Positions 1-6,168 are shown, counted from the stretch's first letter. The stretch is DNA of 6,183 nucleotides from Oscillospiraceae bacterium (GCA_031261245.1 JAISKU010000163.1:1-6183), one strand, 5' to 3'. The notes: generated by a model not told the origin, from the letters alone. Numbers and translations are program-made.

Positions 1-296
1 CGCTCGGCAGCGGCGCGATTATCTCGCGCGGGCCGAACATGAACCGCGCGTTCACGGATAAAATAATTGAGATCGCGAAAGCGGGCGACATACCGCACAC
101 GATTTCCGTGGAGCCCGGCGACTCGGGCACGGACGCGCGGGTGATTCAGACGGCGCGCGCGGGCGTCGCTACCGCGCTGCTCGGAATTCCGCTGCGCAAC
201 ATGCACTCCGCCGTGGAGACGGTGAGTATTGAGGACGCGGAGTCGCTCGCGCGGCTGATTTGCGCGACGCTGAAGGGGTGTGATTTCGGTGCTTGA
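1..296 (+). CDS. M42 family metallopeptidase, C-terminal part only (5' end outside window)
   Basis: This is the last ~97 residues of a glutamyl/aminopeptidase of the M42 (TET/YsdC-like) family; the first whole codon is at position 3. M42 enzymes are cytosolic, self-compartmentalising di-metal aminopeptidases that trim short peptides. Visible residues are the family's S-G-T-D-A motif (positions 41-45 of the visible part) and the R-N-M-H-S-A-V-E segment, whose His (visible residue 68) matches the last metal ligand of the family. The N-terminal His/Asp ligands and the catalytic Glu pair lie upstream of the window, so activity cannot be judged. The stop TGA at 294-296 overlaps the start of a second M42 gene by 8 nt, which indicates a tandem paralogous pair in one transcript. 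The family assignment is firm from motifs and from the similar neighbour; the substrate is unknown. Confidence 0.9.
   Translation, partial: LGSGAIISRGPNMNRAFTDKIIEIAKAGDIPHTISVEPGDSGTDARVIQTARAGVATALLGIPLRNMHSAVETVSIEDAESLARLICATLKGCDFGA
273..278 (+). promoter_or_regulatory. Ribosome binding site AAGGGG for the second M42 peptidase
   Basis: This purine run ends 10 nt before GTG 289 but only 1 nt before the alternative GTG at 280. It therefore favours 289 as the true start. It lies inside the end of the preceding gene, which suits translational coupling. Confidence 0.55.
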
Positions 297-1302
297 GATA
301 TTGAGGGAGTTGTGCGCTCTGTCCGGAGTGTCCGGCGACGAGGGCGAGGTGCGGGAGGCGATAAGCGCGCGTGTGTCGGATTTTGCGGACAGTGTGCGCA
401 CTGACGCGCTCGGCAATCTTATCGTCGAGAAGCGCGGCGCGCGGCGCTCCGGGCGGAAAATAATGCTCTGCGCGCACATGGACGAGGTCGGCTTGATCGC
501 GACGCACATCACCGACGACGGGTACGTCAAATTCGCGTGCGCTGGCGGAATTGACCGCCGCGTTCTGATCGGAAAGCGCGTGTTTTTCGGCAAAAACCGC
601 GTGCCCGGAGTGGTCGGCTGCAAGGCGGTGCATCAGCTCTCGGGCGCCGAGCGCGAGAGCGTGCCGAAAACGGACGAGATGTACATTGACATCGGCGTCG
701 TGTCGCGCGAGGACGCGGAAAGACTCGTGACAATCGGCGACACGGCGGCGTTTGACGGCGGCGCGCTCGAATTCGGGGACGGATTTCTGCGGGCGAAGGC
801 GATAGACGACAGGCTCGGCTGTGCCGTCATGATAAAGCTGCTTGAGGAGGAGCTGCCCGTCGATTGCACGTTTGTGTTCACGGCGCAGGAGGAGGTCGGC
901 GCGCGCGGGGCGCGCGCGGCGAGTTTTGCGGTGAACCCCGATATCGCGCTCGTACTCGAGGCGACGACTGCGGCAGATTTACCCGGCGTCGCGGAGCACA
1001 AGCGCGTGTGCGCTCTCGGCGGCGGGGCGGTGATTCCGTTCATGGACGGCGGGGCGGTGTATGACAAGGCGCTTTATGCGGCGCTTACGGAGGCAGCAAC
1101 GGAGCGTGGGATACCGTGGCAGACGAAGCGGTATATCTCCGGCGGGACGGACGCGCAGGCGGTTCAGCGGTCGGTCGGCGGCGTGCGTACCCTCGCGCTC
1201 GCGGCTCCGGTGCGGAACCTGCACTCGCCGGCGTGCGTCGGGAAAATTTCCGATTTTGAGGCTGTTCTCGCGCTCGCGCGGGTGTTTTTGGAGATGGTGT
1301 AG
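289..1302 (+). CDS. M42 family metallopeptidase (glutamyl/aminopeptidase-like), complete
   Basis: Predicted 337-residue cytosolic di-metal aminopeptidase, about the usual length for M42 proteins. I chose GTG 289 over the upstream GTG 280 because AAGGGG lies 10 nt before it and the product then begins M-L-E-I-L-R-E-L-C, typical of YsdC-like proteins. By family comparison the metal ligands are H63 (in C-A-H-M-D-E-V-G, with D65 as its partner), bridging D173 (A-I-D-D-R-L-G), E202 and H312 (R-N-L-H-S-P), with E201 as the catalytic base (A-Q-E-E-V-G). The position that is Asp in archaeal TET peptidases appears to be E224 (L-V-L-E-A-T-T-A-A-D), which I believe is common in bacterial relatives. The S-G-G-T-D-A motif is at 284-289. 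All catalytic positions are present, so it should be active. It is the second of two adjacent M42 genes, which may form homo- or hetero-oligomeric shells (inference). The stop is 1 nt before the next ATG. Confidence 0.93.
   Translation: MLEILRELCALSGVSGDEGEVREAISARVSDFADSVRTDALGNLIVEKRGARRSGRKIMLCAHMDEVGLIATHITDDGYVKFACAGGIDRRVLIGKRVFFGKNRVPGVVGCKAVHQLSGAERESVPKTDEMYIDIGVVSREDAERLVTIGDTAAFDGGALEFGDGFLRAKAIDDRLGCAVMIKLLEEELPVDCTFVFTAQEEVGARGARAASFAVNPDIALVLEATTAADLPGVAEHKRVCALGGGAVIPFMDGGAVYDKALYAALTEAATERGIPWQTKRYISGGTDAQAVQRSVGGVRTLALAAPVRNLHSPACVGKISDFEAVLALARVFLEMV
1290..1293 (+). promoter_or_regulatory. Ribosome binding site GGAG for the PLP enzyme gene
   Basis: GGAG lies 10 nt before ATG 1304 and 16 nt before the in-frame ATG 1310, favouring 1304. 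It is embedded in the last codons of the upstream peptidase. Confidence 0.5.
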
Positions 1303-1303
1303 T

Positions 1304-2548
1304 ATGGATATGCCAAACAAAATCCGCGAGCTCGCCGCGCAGACGATGTTCGACGTCGCGCCGCGCTTTGCGGAGATTGACGACGTGGCGGAGGAGAACA
1401 CGCGGCGCGTCCTCGGCGCGTTTCGGAATCACCGCGTGTCCGAGGCGCACTTCGCCGGCACGACGGGGTACGGCTACGACGACAAGGGGCGCGAGACGCT
1501 TGACAAGGTGTACGCCGAGGTGTTCGGGGCGGAAAAGGCGCTCGTGCGGACGGGCTTCGTCAACGGCACGCACGCGATTACGGCGTCGCTCTTCGGAGCT
1601 CTGCGCCCGGGCGACACGCTGCTGAGTGTGACGGGCGCGCCGTATGACACGATTCGCACGGCGATAGGAATCTCCGGCGAAGCGCGGGGGAGTTTGCGCG
1701 AGTGGGGCGTAAATTACAGGCAGGTGGACATTCACGCTGACGAAAACATATGGCACTCGACTATACGCGAGGCGATGGCGGACAAAACCGTCACAACGGT
1801 GTTTATCCAGCGCTCACGCGGGTACTCGGAGCGCGAGGCGCTGTCTGTCAAGGAGATAGCGGAGGTCGCGGAGGTTGTGCACACGTGCAACCGTGACGCC
1901 GCCGTGATTGTGGATAACTGCTACGGCGAGTTCACGGAGATCTGCGAGCCGAGCGCTGTGGGCGCGGATTTGATCGCGGGGTCGCTTATCAAGAATCCGG
2001 GCGGCGGGCTCGCCCCGTGCGGCGGATATATCGCGGGGCGCGCCGACCTCGTGGACAGCGCGGCTGCGCGGCTGACAAGTCCGGGTATCGGCGGGGAGTG
2101 CGGCGCGACGCTGGGCGCGAACCGCGCGCTTTTCCAGGGGTTTTTCATGGCTCCGCACACCACGGCGCAGGCGCTGAAAACGGCGGTGTTCTGCGCGCGG
2201 CTGTTTGAAAAAGCGGGATTTGAGGTGTCGCCGAGTTGGGACGCGCCGAGAAGCGACATCATACAGTCGGTGAAGCTCGGCTCGGCGGCGCTCGTGCGGA
2301 AATTTTGCGCCGGGATACAGGCCGCATCACCCGTGGATTCGTTCGTGACGCCCGTGCCGTGGGCGATGCCGGGCTATGACTGCGACGTGATTATGGCGGC
2401 GGGCGCGTTTGTCTCCGGCGCGTCGATTGAGCTGTCCGCCGACGCGCCGATGAGGGAGCCGTACACGGTGTATTTGCAGGGCGGGCTGACGTTCGAGGCG
2501 GGAAAGCTCGGCATAATGTCGGCGCTGTCCTCCATGTCGGACAAATAA
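1304..2548 (+). CDS. Methionine gamma-lyase family / 'aluminium resistance' PLP-dependent protein
   Basis: Predicted 414-residue fold-type I PLP enzyme of the family annotated as methionine gamma-lyase or aluminium resistance protein (B. subtilis YnbB type, Pfam Met_gamma_lyase). Recognition rests on the N-terminal G-Y-G-Y-D-D-K-G-R segment (55-63), the cofactor-binding stretch R-T-G-F-V-N-G-T-H (82-90), the V-D-N-C-Y-G-E-F motif whose D204 should contact the PLP pyridine nitrogen, and G-S-L-I-K-N-P-G-G-G, whose K230 is the expected Schiff-base lysine. The C-terminal domain ends with the P-Y-T-V-Y-L-Q-G-G-L-T-F signature (386-397). The length is normal for the family. The annotated reaction would be elimination of methionine to methanethiol, 2-oxobutyrate and ammonia, but the in vivo role of this branch is poorly established, so substrate is inferred. 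It starts 1 nt after the M42 peptidase stop, consistent with peptide breakdown feeding amino-acid catabolism (inference). Confidence 0.92.
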   Translation: MDMPNKIRELAAQTMFDVAPRFAEIDDVAEENTRRVLGAFRNHRVSEAHFAGTTGYGYDDKGRETLDKVYAEVFGAEKALVRTGFVNGTHAITASLFGALRPGDTLLSVTGAPYDTIRTAIGISGEARGSLREWGVNYRQVDIHADENIWHSTIREAMADKTVTTVFIQRSRGYSEREALSVKEIAEVAEVVHTCNRDAAVIVDNCYGEFTEICEPSAVGADLIAGSLIKNPGGGLAPCGGYIAGRADLVDSAAARLTSPGIGGECGATLGANRALFQGFFMAPHTTAQALKTAVFCARLFEKAGFEVSPSWDAPRSDIIQSVKLGSAALVRKFCAGIQAASPVDSFVTPVPWAMPGYDCDVIMAAGAFVSGASIELSADAPMREPYTVYLQGGLTFEAGKLGIMSALSSMSDK

Positions 2549-2576
2549 AACGCGCGCCCACGGCATAGAGTGCTGT

Positions 2577-2582
2577 AGGGGG
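2577..2582 (+). promoter_or_regulatory. Ribosome binding site AGGGGG for yunB
   Basis: The run lies 8 nt before ATG 2591 but overlaps or nearly touches the other candidate starts GTG 2582 and ATG 2585. It therefore picks 2591. Confidence 0.55.
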
Positions 2583-2590
2583 TGATGCAA

Positions 2591-3265
2591 ATGCCGTCGC
2601 GTGTTTTAAGGCGTTTCGGCGCACGGCTTCGCGTACACAGACTGCGCGCGCCGTCGTCGCGAATCACAGTGGCCGTGCTGCTCATAGCGGTTCTCATAAG
2701 CGTCGTCGGAGCCGTGTTTGTCGCGCGGGTGAAGCCGATTGTCGCGGTGCTCGCGAAAGCGGAGGCGCGCGAGTACGTCGTGCGGGCGATAAACGACGCA
2801 GTGGAGACGGAGGTGTCCGGGGGGAAGCTGCGCTATGGCGAGCTCGTGACGCTCGAAAAGGATTCAAACGGCGCGATTACGGCGCTCGTCACCGACATGG
2901 CGAAGATAAACGTGCTGCAATCGCGCATATCGAATCAGGTGGCGACGAATATCGTGAATGTCATAAGCAGCAAGATGTCTGTGCCCCTCGGCGACGCGGT
3001 AGGCGGCATACTTTTCGCGGGGCGCGGGCCGAGGGTGCCGATAAAGGTGGAGTCCGTGACGGACGTGCGCACGCAGTTTGTCAACGACTTCTCGTCGGGC
3101 GGAATAAACCAGACGCGGCACAAGATCACGCTTTCCGTCACCGCCGACATCGTGATACTCATTCCCGGCGGCAGGACGAGCGCCGTGGTAGCGAGCGACG
3201 TGGCGGTCGCCGAGACGGTAATTGTCGGCAACGTGCCGAACGTATATGCGAACAACAATCCATAG
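2591..3265 (+). CDS. yunB: Sporulation protein YunB
   Basis: Predicted 224-residue membrane-anchored protein of the sporulation YunB family; the B. subtilis protein is somewhat longer. In B. subtilis yunB belongs to the mother-cell sigma-E regulon and its loss impairs sporulation, but its biochemical role is unknown. The sequence shows a short, very basic N-terminus (many Arg in residues 4-24), one hydrophobic segment at about 25-45, and then a soluble domain. Family-like features are the A-R-E-Y-V-V-R-A-I-N-D-A-V segment (58-70), the T-D-M-A-K-I-N-V-L-Q motif, the P-L-G-D-A-V-G-G-I-L-F stretch and the C-terminal beta-rich part with G-I-N-Q-T-R-H-K-I. ATG 2591 is preferred over GTG 2582 and ATG 2585 because of AGGGGG spacing. 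It sits 42 nt after the PLP enzyme and 9 nt before ligA. No sigma-E promoter was convincingly visible in the short gap. Confidence 0.9.
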   Translation: MPSRVLRRFGARLRVHRLRAPSSRITVAVLLIAVLISVVGAVFVARVKPIVAVLAKAEAREYVVRAINDAVETEVSGGKLRYGELVTLEKDSNGAITALVTDMAKINVLQSRISNQVATNIVNVISSKMSVPLGDAVGGILFAGRGPRVPIKVESVTDVRTQFVNDFSSGGINQTRHKITLSVTADIVILIPGGRTSAVVASDVAVAETVIVGNVPNVYANNNP

Positions 3266-3268
3266 GAG
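3264..3268 (+). promoter_or_regulatory. Ribosome binding site AGGAG for ligA
   Basis: AGGAG overlaps the yunB stop codon. It is 6 nt before ATG 3275 and 0 nt before ATG 3269, which makes 3275 the likely ligA start. Confidence 0.6.
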
Positions 3269-3274
3269 ATGAAA

Positions 3275-5260
3275 ATGGGTACTGAAGAGATTAGAGCGGA
3301 GATTGAGGCCTTACGCGCGGAGGTGCGGCGGCTCTCCGACAGCTATTACAACAGGGATACGTCACTCGTGTCGGATTTTGAGTACGACGCGCTGCTGCAT
3401 AAGCTCGCGGATTTAGAGCGCGAGCACCCCGAATACAGGACGGCGGATTCGCCGACGGAAAAGGTGGGCGGCAGCGCGAGCGCGGCGTTCTCGCAGGTGG
3501 TGCATCCGGTCGCGTTGCAGAGCCTCACGGACGTGTTCTCGTTCGAGGAGGTCGAGGCGTTTTGCGCGCGCACGGAGGAAGCCGCGGGGGAGGACGGGTA
3601 CACGGTCGAGCCGAAAATTGATGGGCTGTCCGTTGCGCTGTACTACGAGGACGGGGTTTTTGTGCGCGGGGCGACGCGCGGCGACGGGAACGTCGGCGAG
3701 GACGTGACGGAGAACCTCAAAACGGTGAAGTCGATACCCGCGCGACTCGAAAACGCGCCGGCGCGTCTCGCCGTGCGCGGCGAGGTGTATATGCCGAAAA
3801 GTGTGTTTGACGAGCTCAACGAGGTGCGCGAGGTCGAGGGAAAGCAGCTTTTCGCGAATCCGCGCAACGCGGCGGCGGGAAGCTTACGGCAAAAGGATTC
3901 GAGCCTGACCGCGGCGCGGAGGCTCGACATTCTCGTATTCAACATTCAGTACGCCGAGGGGCGCGAATTCTCGACGCACGCCGGGACGCTGGAATTTTTG
4001 CGGGAGGCGGGTTTTCACACGATACCGCACAGCGTGCGGCGGCGCGGCGCGGATATTTCGGACGCGATAGCGGGAATCGGCGACGGGCGGGGAGAGTACG
4101 ACTTTGATATCGACGGCGCCGTCGTGAAAATCAACTCGCTCGCGGCGCGCGGGGAGCTCGGCAGTACGGCGAAAGCGCCGCGCTGGGCGGTGGCGTACAA
4201 GTACCCGCCGGAGAAGAAGGAGACGGAGCTGCTGAACATCGTCGTGCAGGTCGGGCGGACGGGTGTGCTGACGCCGAAGGCGGTGGTGGCACCCGTGAGG
4301 CTGTCGGGGACGACGGTCTCAAACGCGACGCTGCACAACGCGGACTTCATCGCGGAGCGCGATATTCGCATCGGCGACACGGTGATAATCCAAAAGGCGG
4401 GGGAGATTATCCCCGAGGTGATCGAGGTTGTGGCGTCAAAGCGGAAGCCGGACGCCGTGCCGTATGAGTTCCCGAAAACCTGCCCCGAGTGCGGCGGCGA
4501 CGTGTCGCGCGACGAGGGCGCGGCCGCCGTGCGCTGCCACGGAGCGGAGTGCCCCGCGCAGCTGCTGCGCAATATCGCGCATTTCGCGTCGCGCCGCGCG
4601 ATGGATATCGAGGGGCTCGGAATCGCGGTGGCGAAGCAGCTTTTGGCGGAAAAGCTGATCGCCTCGGCGGGGGATATTTATTTTCTCGACGCGGATAAGC
4701 TCGAAAAAATGGAGCGGTTCGGGAAAAAGTCCGCTGAAAACCTCGTCGCGGCGATTGAGAAGTCAAAATCGCGCGGGCTTGCGCCGCTGCTTTTCGCGCT
4801 CGGTATTCCGCAGGTCGGCGAGAGCGCGGGAAAAGCGCTCGCGGGGCGGTTCGGGTCGATGGAGGCGATTGAAAATGCGGAGATCGAGGAGCTGACGGCG
4901 GTGGAGGACATCGGCGCGATAACGGCGCAGTATCTGCGCGACTGGCTCGAGATGCCGCAGTCGCGGCACCTCTTGTCGCGCCTGCGCGAGGCGGGCGTGG
5001 ATATGACGGGTGAGGCGCTGCCGCGTGGAGGAGCGCTCGAGGGCGTGACGTTCGTGCTGACGGGCACGCTGTCGAAGTACACGCGCGACGAGGCCGCCGA
5101 GCTGATAACGCGGCTCGGCGGGAAGGTTTCCGGCTCCGTGTCGAAGAAAACCGGCGTCGTCGTCGCGGGCGAGGATGCGGGCAGCAAGCTCACAAAAGCG
5201 CGCGAGCTCGGCGTGCGCGTCGTGGACGAGGCGGAGTTTGAGGAGATGGTGGGAGAGTGA
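3275..5260 (+). CDS. ligA: NAD+-dependent DNA ligase LigA
   Basis: Predicted 661-residue NAD+-dependent DNA ligase, full family length, sealing nicks during replication and repair by adenylyl transfer. The domain order is complete. Domain Ia (about 1-65, with the Y-Y-N and S-D-F-E-Y-D elements) binds NMN. The adenylation domain carries catalytic K114 in E-P-K-I-D-G, then R-G-D-G-x-x-G-E-D-V-T (136-145), R-G-E-V-Y-M (168-173), D-G-A-V-V-K (280-285) and W-A-V-A-Y-K-Y (304-310). The OB fold follows. A four-cysteine zinc finger uses C403, C406, C421 and C426. Helix-hairpin-helix repeats occupy about 440-580, and a C-terminal BRCT domain about 586-661 carries S-V-S-K-K-T-G. ATG 3275 is chosen over 3269 from AGGAG spacing. 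The last 43 nt are repeated downstream at 5827-5869. The stop directly abuts the stop of a convergent AT-rich gene, leaving no room for a separate terminator. Confidence 0.98.
   Translation: MGTEEIRAEIEALRAEVRRLSDSYYNRDTSLVSDFEYDALLHKLADLEREHPEYRTADSPTEKVGGSASAAFSQVVHPVALQSLTDVFSFEEVEAFCARTEEAAGEDGYTVEPKIDGLSVALYYEDGVFVRGATRGDGNVGEDVTENLKTVKSIPARLENAPARLAVRGEVYMPKSVFDELNEVREVEGKQLFANPRNAAAGSLRQKDSSLTAARRLDILVFNIQYAEGREFSTHAGTLEFLREAGFHTIPHSVRRRGADISDAIAGIGDGRGEYDFDIDGAVVKINSLAARGELGSTAKAPRWAVAYKYPPEKKETELLNIVVQVGRTGVLTPKAVVAPVRLSGTTVSNATLHNADFIAERDIRIGDTVIIQKAGEIIPEVIEVVASKRKPDAVPYEFPKTCPECGGDVSRDEGAAAVRCHGAECPAQLLRNIAHFASRRAMDIEGLGIAVAKQLLAEKLIASAGDIYFLDADKLEKMERFGKKSAENLVAAIEKSKSRGLAPLLFALGIPQVGESAGKALAGRFGSMEAIENAEIEELTAVEDIGAITAQYLRDWLEMPQSRHLLSRLREAGVDMTGEALPRGGALEGVTFVLTGTLSKYTRDEAAELITRLGGKVSGSVSKKTGVVVAGEDAGSKLTKARELGVRVVDEAEFEEMVGE
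5218..5260 (+). repeat. Direct repeat copy 1: 3' end of ligA including stop codon
   Basis: These last 43 bases of ligA encode V-V-D-E-A-E-F-E-E-M-V-G-E and the TGA stop. They match 5827-5869 at 42 of 43 positions by hand alignment (offset 609); the only difference is A5254 versus G5863, a silent change in a Gly codon. Identity stops at 5217 on the left and at 5261 on the right. Confidence 0.95.
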
Positions 5261-5755
5261 CTAACACCCCAGAATATATAGTGTAATTTGTCCGTCTTTT
5301 TTCTCAATGAACGCCTGCGTCAAAGCAGTTTTTGGCCCATACCCAAAAATGTTATTATTTCCAGCATATAAAGACTCATAATATTTCACGACACATTTAC
5401 CGTCCAAGTCCCACCAGTCAAAAATCCTATTGAAAAAATCATCATCTTCATGTCCCGTGGCAAAACGTACACCCTCAAACCATTCATCAAATTTTTCTTC
5501 TACAACTCCAAGTGCATACTCATCCAACAATATCTTTGCATCATAGTAATCACTATCCCATATACCGTATTTGGAATAAATAACCTCCGCCGAGACCGGA
5601 AGCTTAAAACCAAATTTCCGTTTGAACGCGACCCTCGGATTTCCGTTTCTGATAACGACGAAACCCACCACGCAGACGGCAACAAGTATTGTCGCTACAA
5701 GCGCGAACTTTCGTTTGTCATCCCGCGTTTCTTTGAAAAAGCTTTTTATTTTCAT
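5261..5755 (-). CDS. Membrane-anchored protein of unknown function in AT-rich segment
   Basis: I do not recognise this 164-residue protein. ATG 5755 is chosen because a perfect GGAGG (5763-5767 on the minus strand) lies 7 nt upstream; the alternative GTG 5761 would overlap that site. The N-terminus has charged residues (K-I-K-S-F-F-K-E-T-R-D-D-K-R-K) followed by one hydrophobic stretch at about 17-36, and then an exposed domain, so a type II or signal-anchor topology is likely. There is no proper lipobox around C28. The domain is rich in Tyr, Phe, Trp and Asp, with a K-F-G-F-K-L-P segment at 47-53, Y-D-A-K-I-L-L-D at 71-78 and an acidic E-D-D-D-F-F run near 103-108, loosely like small secreted or anchored proteins of Firmicutes. 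Codon use is AT-rich, unlike everything upstream. Its stop abuts the ligA stop. It is bracketed by the ligA-tail repeats, which suggests acquisition. Confidence 0.8.
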   Translation of the reverse strand: MKIKSFFKETRDDKRKFALVATILVAVCVVGFVVIRNGNPRVAFKRKFGFKLPVSAEVIYSKYGIWDSDYYDAKILLDEYALGVVEEKFDEWFEGVRFATGHEDDDFFNRIFDWWDLDGKCVVKYYESLYAGNNNIFGYGPKTALTQAFIEKKDGQITLYILGC

Positions 5756-5762
5756 TTTCACA

Positions 5763-5767
5763 CCTCC
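5763..5767 (-). promoter_or_regulatory. Ribosome binding site GGAGG for the minus-strand membrane protein gene
   Basis: On the minus strand this reads GGAGG, 7 nt before ATG 5755. It is the strongest Shine-Dalgarno in the window. It shows that the minus-strand frame, not the overlapping plus-strand open frames, is the real gene here. Confidence 0.75.
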
Positions 5768-5791
5768 ACGGCTGTGCCGTTGTCGAAATAG

Positions 5792-5869
5792 GTCGCAGGG
5801 AACGTATCGAAAAAGACGGGGATAGTCGTCGTGGACGAGGCGGAGTTTGAGGAGATGGTGGGGGAGTGA
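5792..5869 (+). pseudogene. ligA 3'-end remnant (BRCT fragment with internal deletion)
   Basis: In the plus-strand frame ending at TGA 5867-5869 this stretch encodes V-A-G-N-V-S-K-K-T-G-I-V-V followed by V-D-E-A-E-F-E-E-M-V-G-E and stop. The first 13 residues match 10 of 13 in the LigA BRCT segment V-S-G-S-V-S-K-K-T-G-V-V-V (residues 618-630). The last 13 encoded residues are identical to the LigA C-terminus. Nineteen residues (57 nt) of the intact ligase between them are missing, in frame; the join falls on GTCGT-type microhomology present at both sites. The left part is diverged (27 of 40 nt identical, 5791-5830 versus 5125-5164, nine of 13 changes at third codon positions) while the right 43 nt are almost identical. 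A TAG at 5789-5791 closes the frame and no start is present, so it cannot make a ligase. Confidence 0.75.
5827..5869 (+). repeat. Direct repeat copy 2: duplicated ligA 3' end
   Basis: This is a second copy of the final 43 bases of ligA, in the same orientation, with a single mismatch at 5863. Homology ends at the stop codon: the next bases are G-rich here (5870-5875) but CTAACA after the real ligA. Confidence 0.95.
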
Positions 5870-5904
5870 GGGGGGTATTACTTCAATTTGACTTTCTCGC
5901 CTGT
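5870..5904. other. Short spacer with no recognisable gene
   Basis: These 35 bases separate the second ligA-tail repeat from the stop of the next minus-strand gene. They begin with six G and then become AT-rich. I see no hairpin plus T-run and no reading frame of interest. Confidence 0.6.
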
Positions 5905-6168
5905 TCAGTTGTTAAAAACATACCACTCATAGGCGTCATAGAGCGAGGAACCACTTTCATCATTTTTTATGCTTCCCCGTACAGTAAACCATACGTATTT
6001 TTCACCCTCATTTGGGTAAATGTATATATCAAGATCGTGGTAATTTTCTTCTTTGTGCTTTTTCGCATAAGCATCTTTCAAATCCTGAATTATCAGCTTT
6101 CCGGTAAGCGACGAGAAAAACATCACAGCTCGCTCTTTGTCAAGCTCTCCGTCAATATATACTCTCAT
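5905..6168 (-). CDS. Small protein of unknown function, possibly 5'-truncated by the window edge
   Basis: I do not recognise this product. From ATG 6168 it gives 87 residues with no signal peptide or membrane segment, so it is probably cytosolic. It is rich in Lys, Glu, Asp and Tyr, with a predicted mix of strands (M-R-V-Y-I-D-G-E, L-D-I-Y-I-Y-P, Y-V-W-F-T-V-R-G) and a central charged helix (L-K-D-A-Y-A-K-K-H-K-E-E), and ends in Y-E-W-Y-V-F-N-N. No Shine-Dalgarno is visible just upstream of ATG 6168, and the frame stays open to the window edge at 6183, so the true start may lie outside. It is AT-rich and on the same strand as the membrane protein gene, so the two probably belong to the same acquired block. 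Small size and composition would fit an orphan immunity-type or accessory protein, but nothing in the sequence proves that. Confidence 0.6.
   Translation of the reverse strand: MRVYIDGELDKERAVMFFSSLTGKLIIQDLKDAYAKKHKEENYHDLDIYIYPNEGEKYVWFTVRGSIKNDESGSSLYDAYEWYVFNN

Larger units (their letters stand above)
5261..5869. other. Putative acquired cassette between ligA-tail direct repeats
   Basis: A 566-bp spacer (5261-5826) plus the second 43-bp repeat forms a 609-bp unit inserted exactly at the ligA stop. Composition drops sharply at 5261, coding direction flips, and the flanking repeat reproduces the gene end. This is the layout left by integration at, or recombination through, the 3' end of a gene. 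No integrase, transposase or terminal inverted repeat is visible, so an autonomous element is not claimed. A tandem duplication with later replacement of the middle would look similar. Confidence 0.5.

Noticed and set aside
280..1302. Upstream GTG 280 start for the second M42 peptidase
   Set aside because: Only 1 nt from the AAGGGG run; GTG 289 has sensible spacing and a typical family N-terminus.
1085..1756. Long minus-strand open frame (223 codons) across the M42 peptidase and PLP enzyme genes
   Set aside because: Arg/Pro/Ala-rich translation antisense to two clearly recognised genes; typical of GC-rich DNA where stop codons are rare in shadow frames.
2560..2576. Small hairpin (6-bp stem with one G-T pair, TAGAG loop) between the PLP enzyme gene and yunB
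   Set aside because: Too weak and not followed by a T-run, so not a terminator; no riboswitch-like structure can be fitted in 42 nt.
4015..4572. Minus-strand open frame (185 codons) inside ligA
   Set aside because: Antisense to the adenylation, OB-fold and zinc-finger coding region of a complete ligase; no family features of its own.
5248..5302. Possible bidirectional terminator at the ligA end (GGTG/CACC pairing and a later T-run)
   Set aside because: The stem is only four pairs and the T-run lies about 25 nt away, inside the convergent gene.
4678..5307. Minus-strand open frame (209 codons) running from the AT-rich segment into ligA antisense
   Set aside because: Ser/Pro/Arg-rich shadow of ligA; it crosses the stop-stop junction only because no stop happens to fall in that frame, and has no recognisable domain.
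5450..5791. Plus-strand open frame (113 codons) opposite the membrane protein gene
   Set aside because: No upstream ribosome binding site; the opposite strand has a perfect GGAGG, a membrane anchor and a better start.
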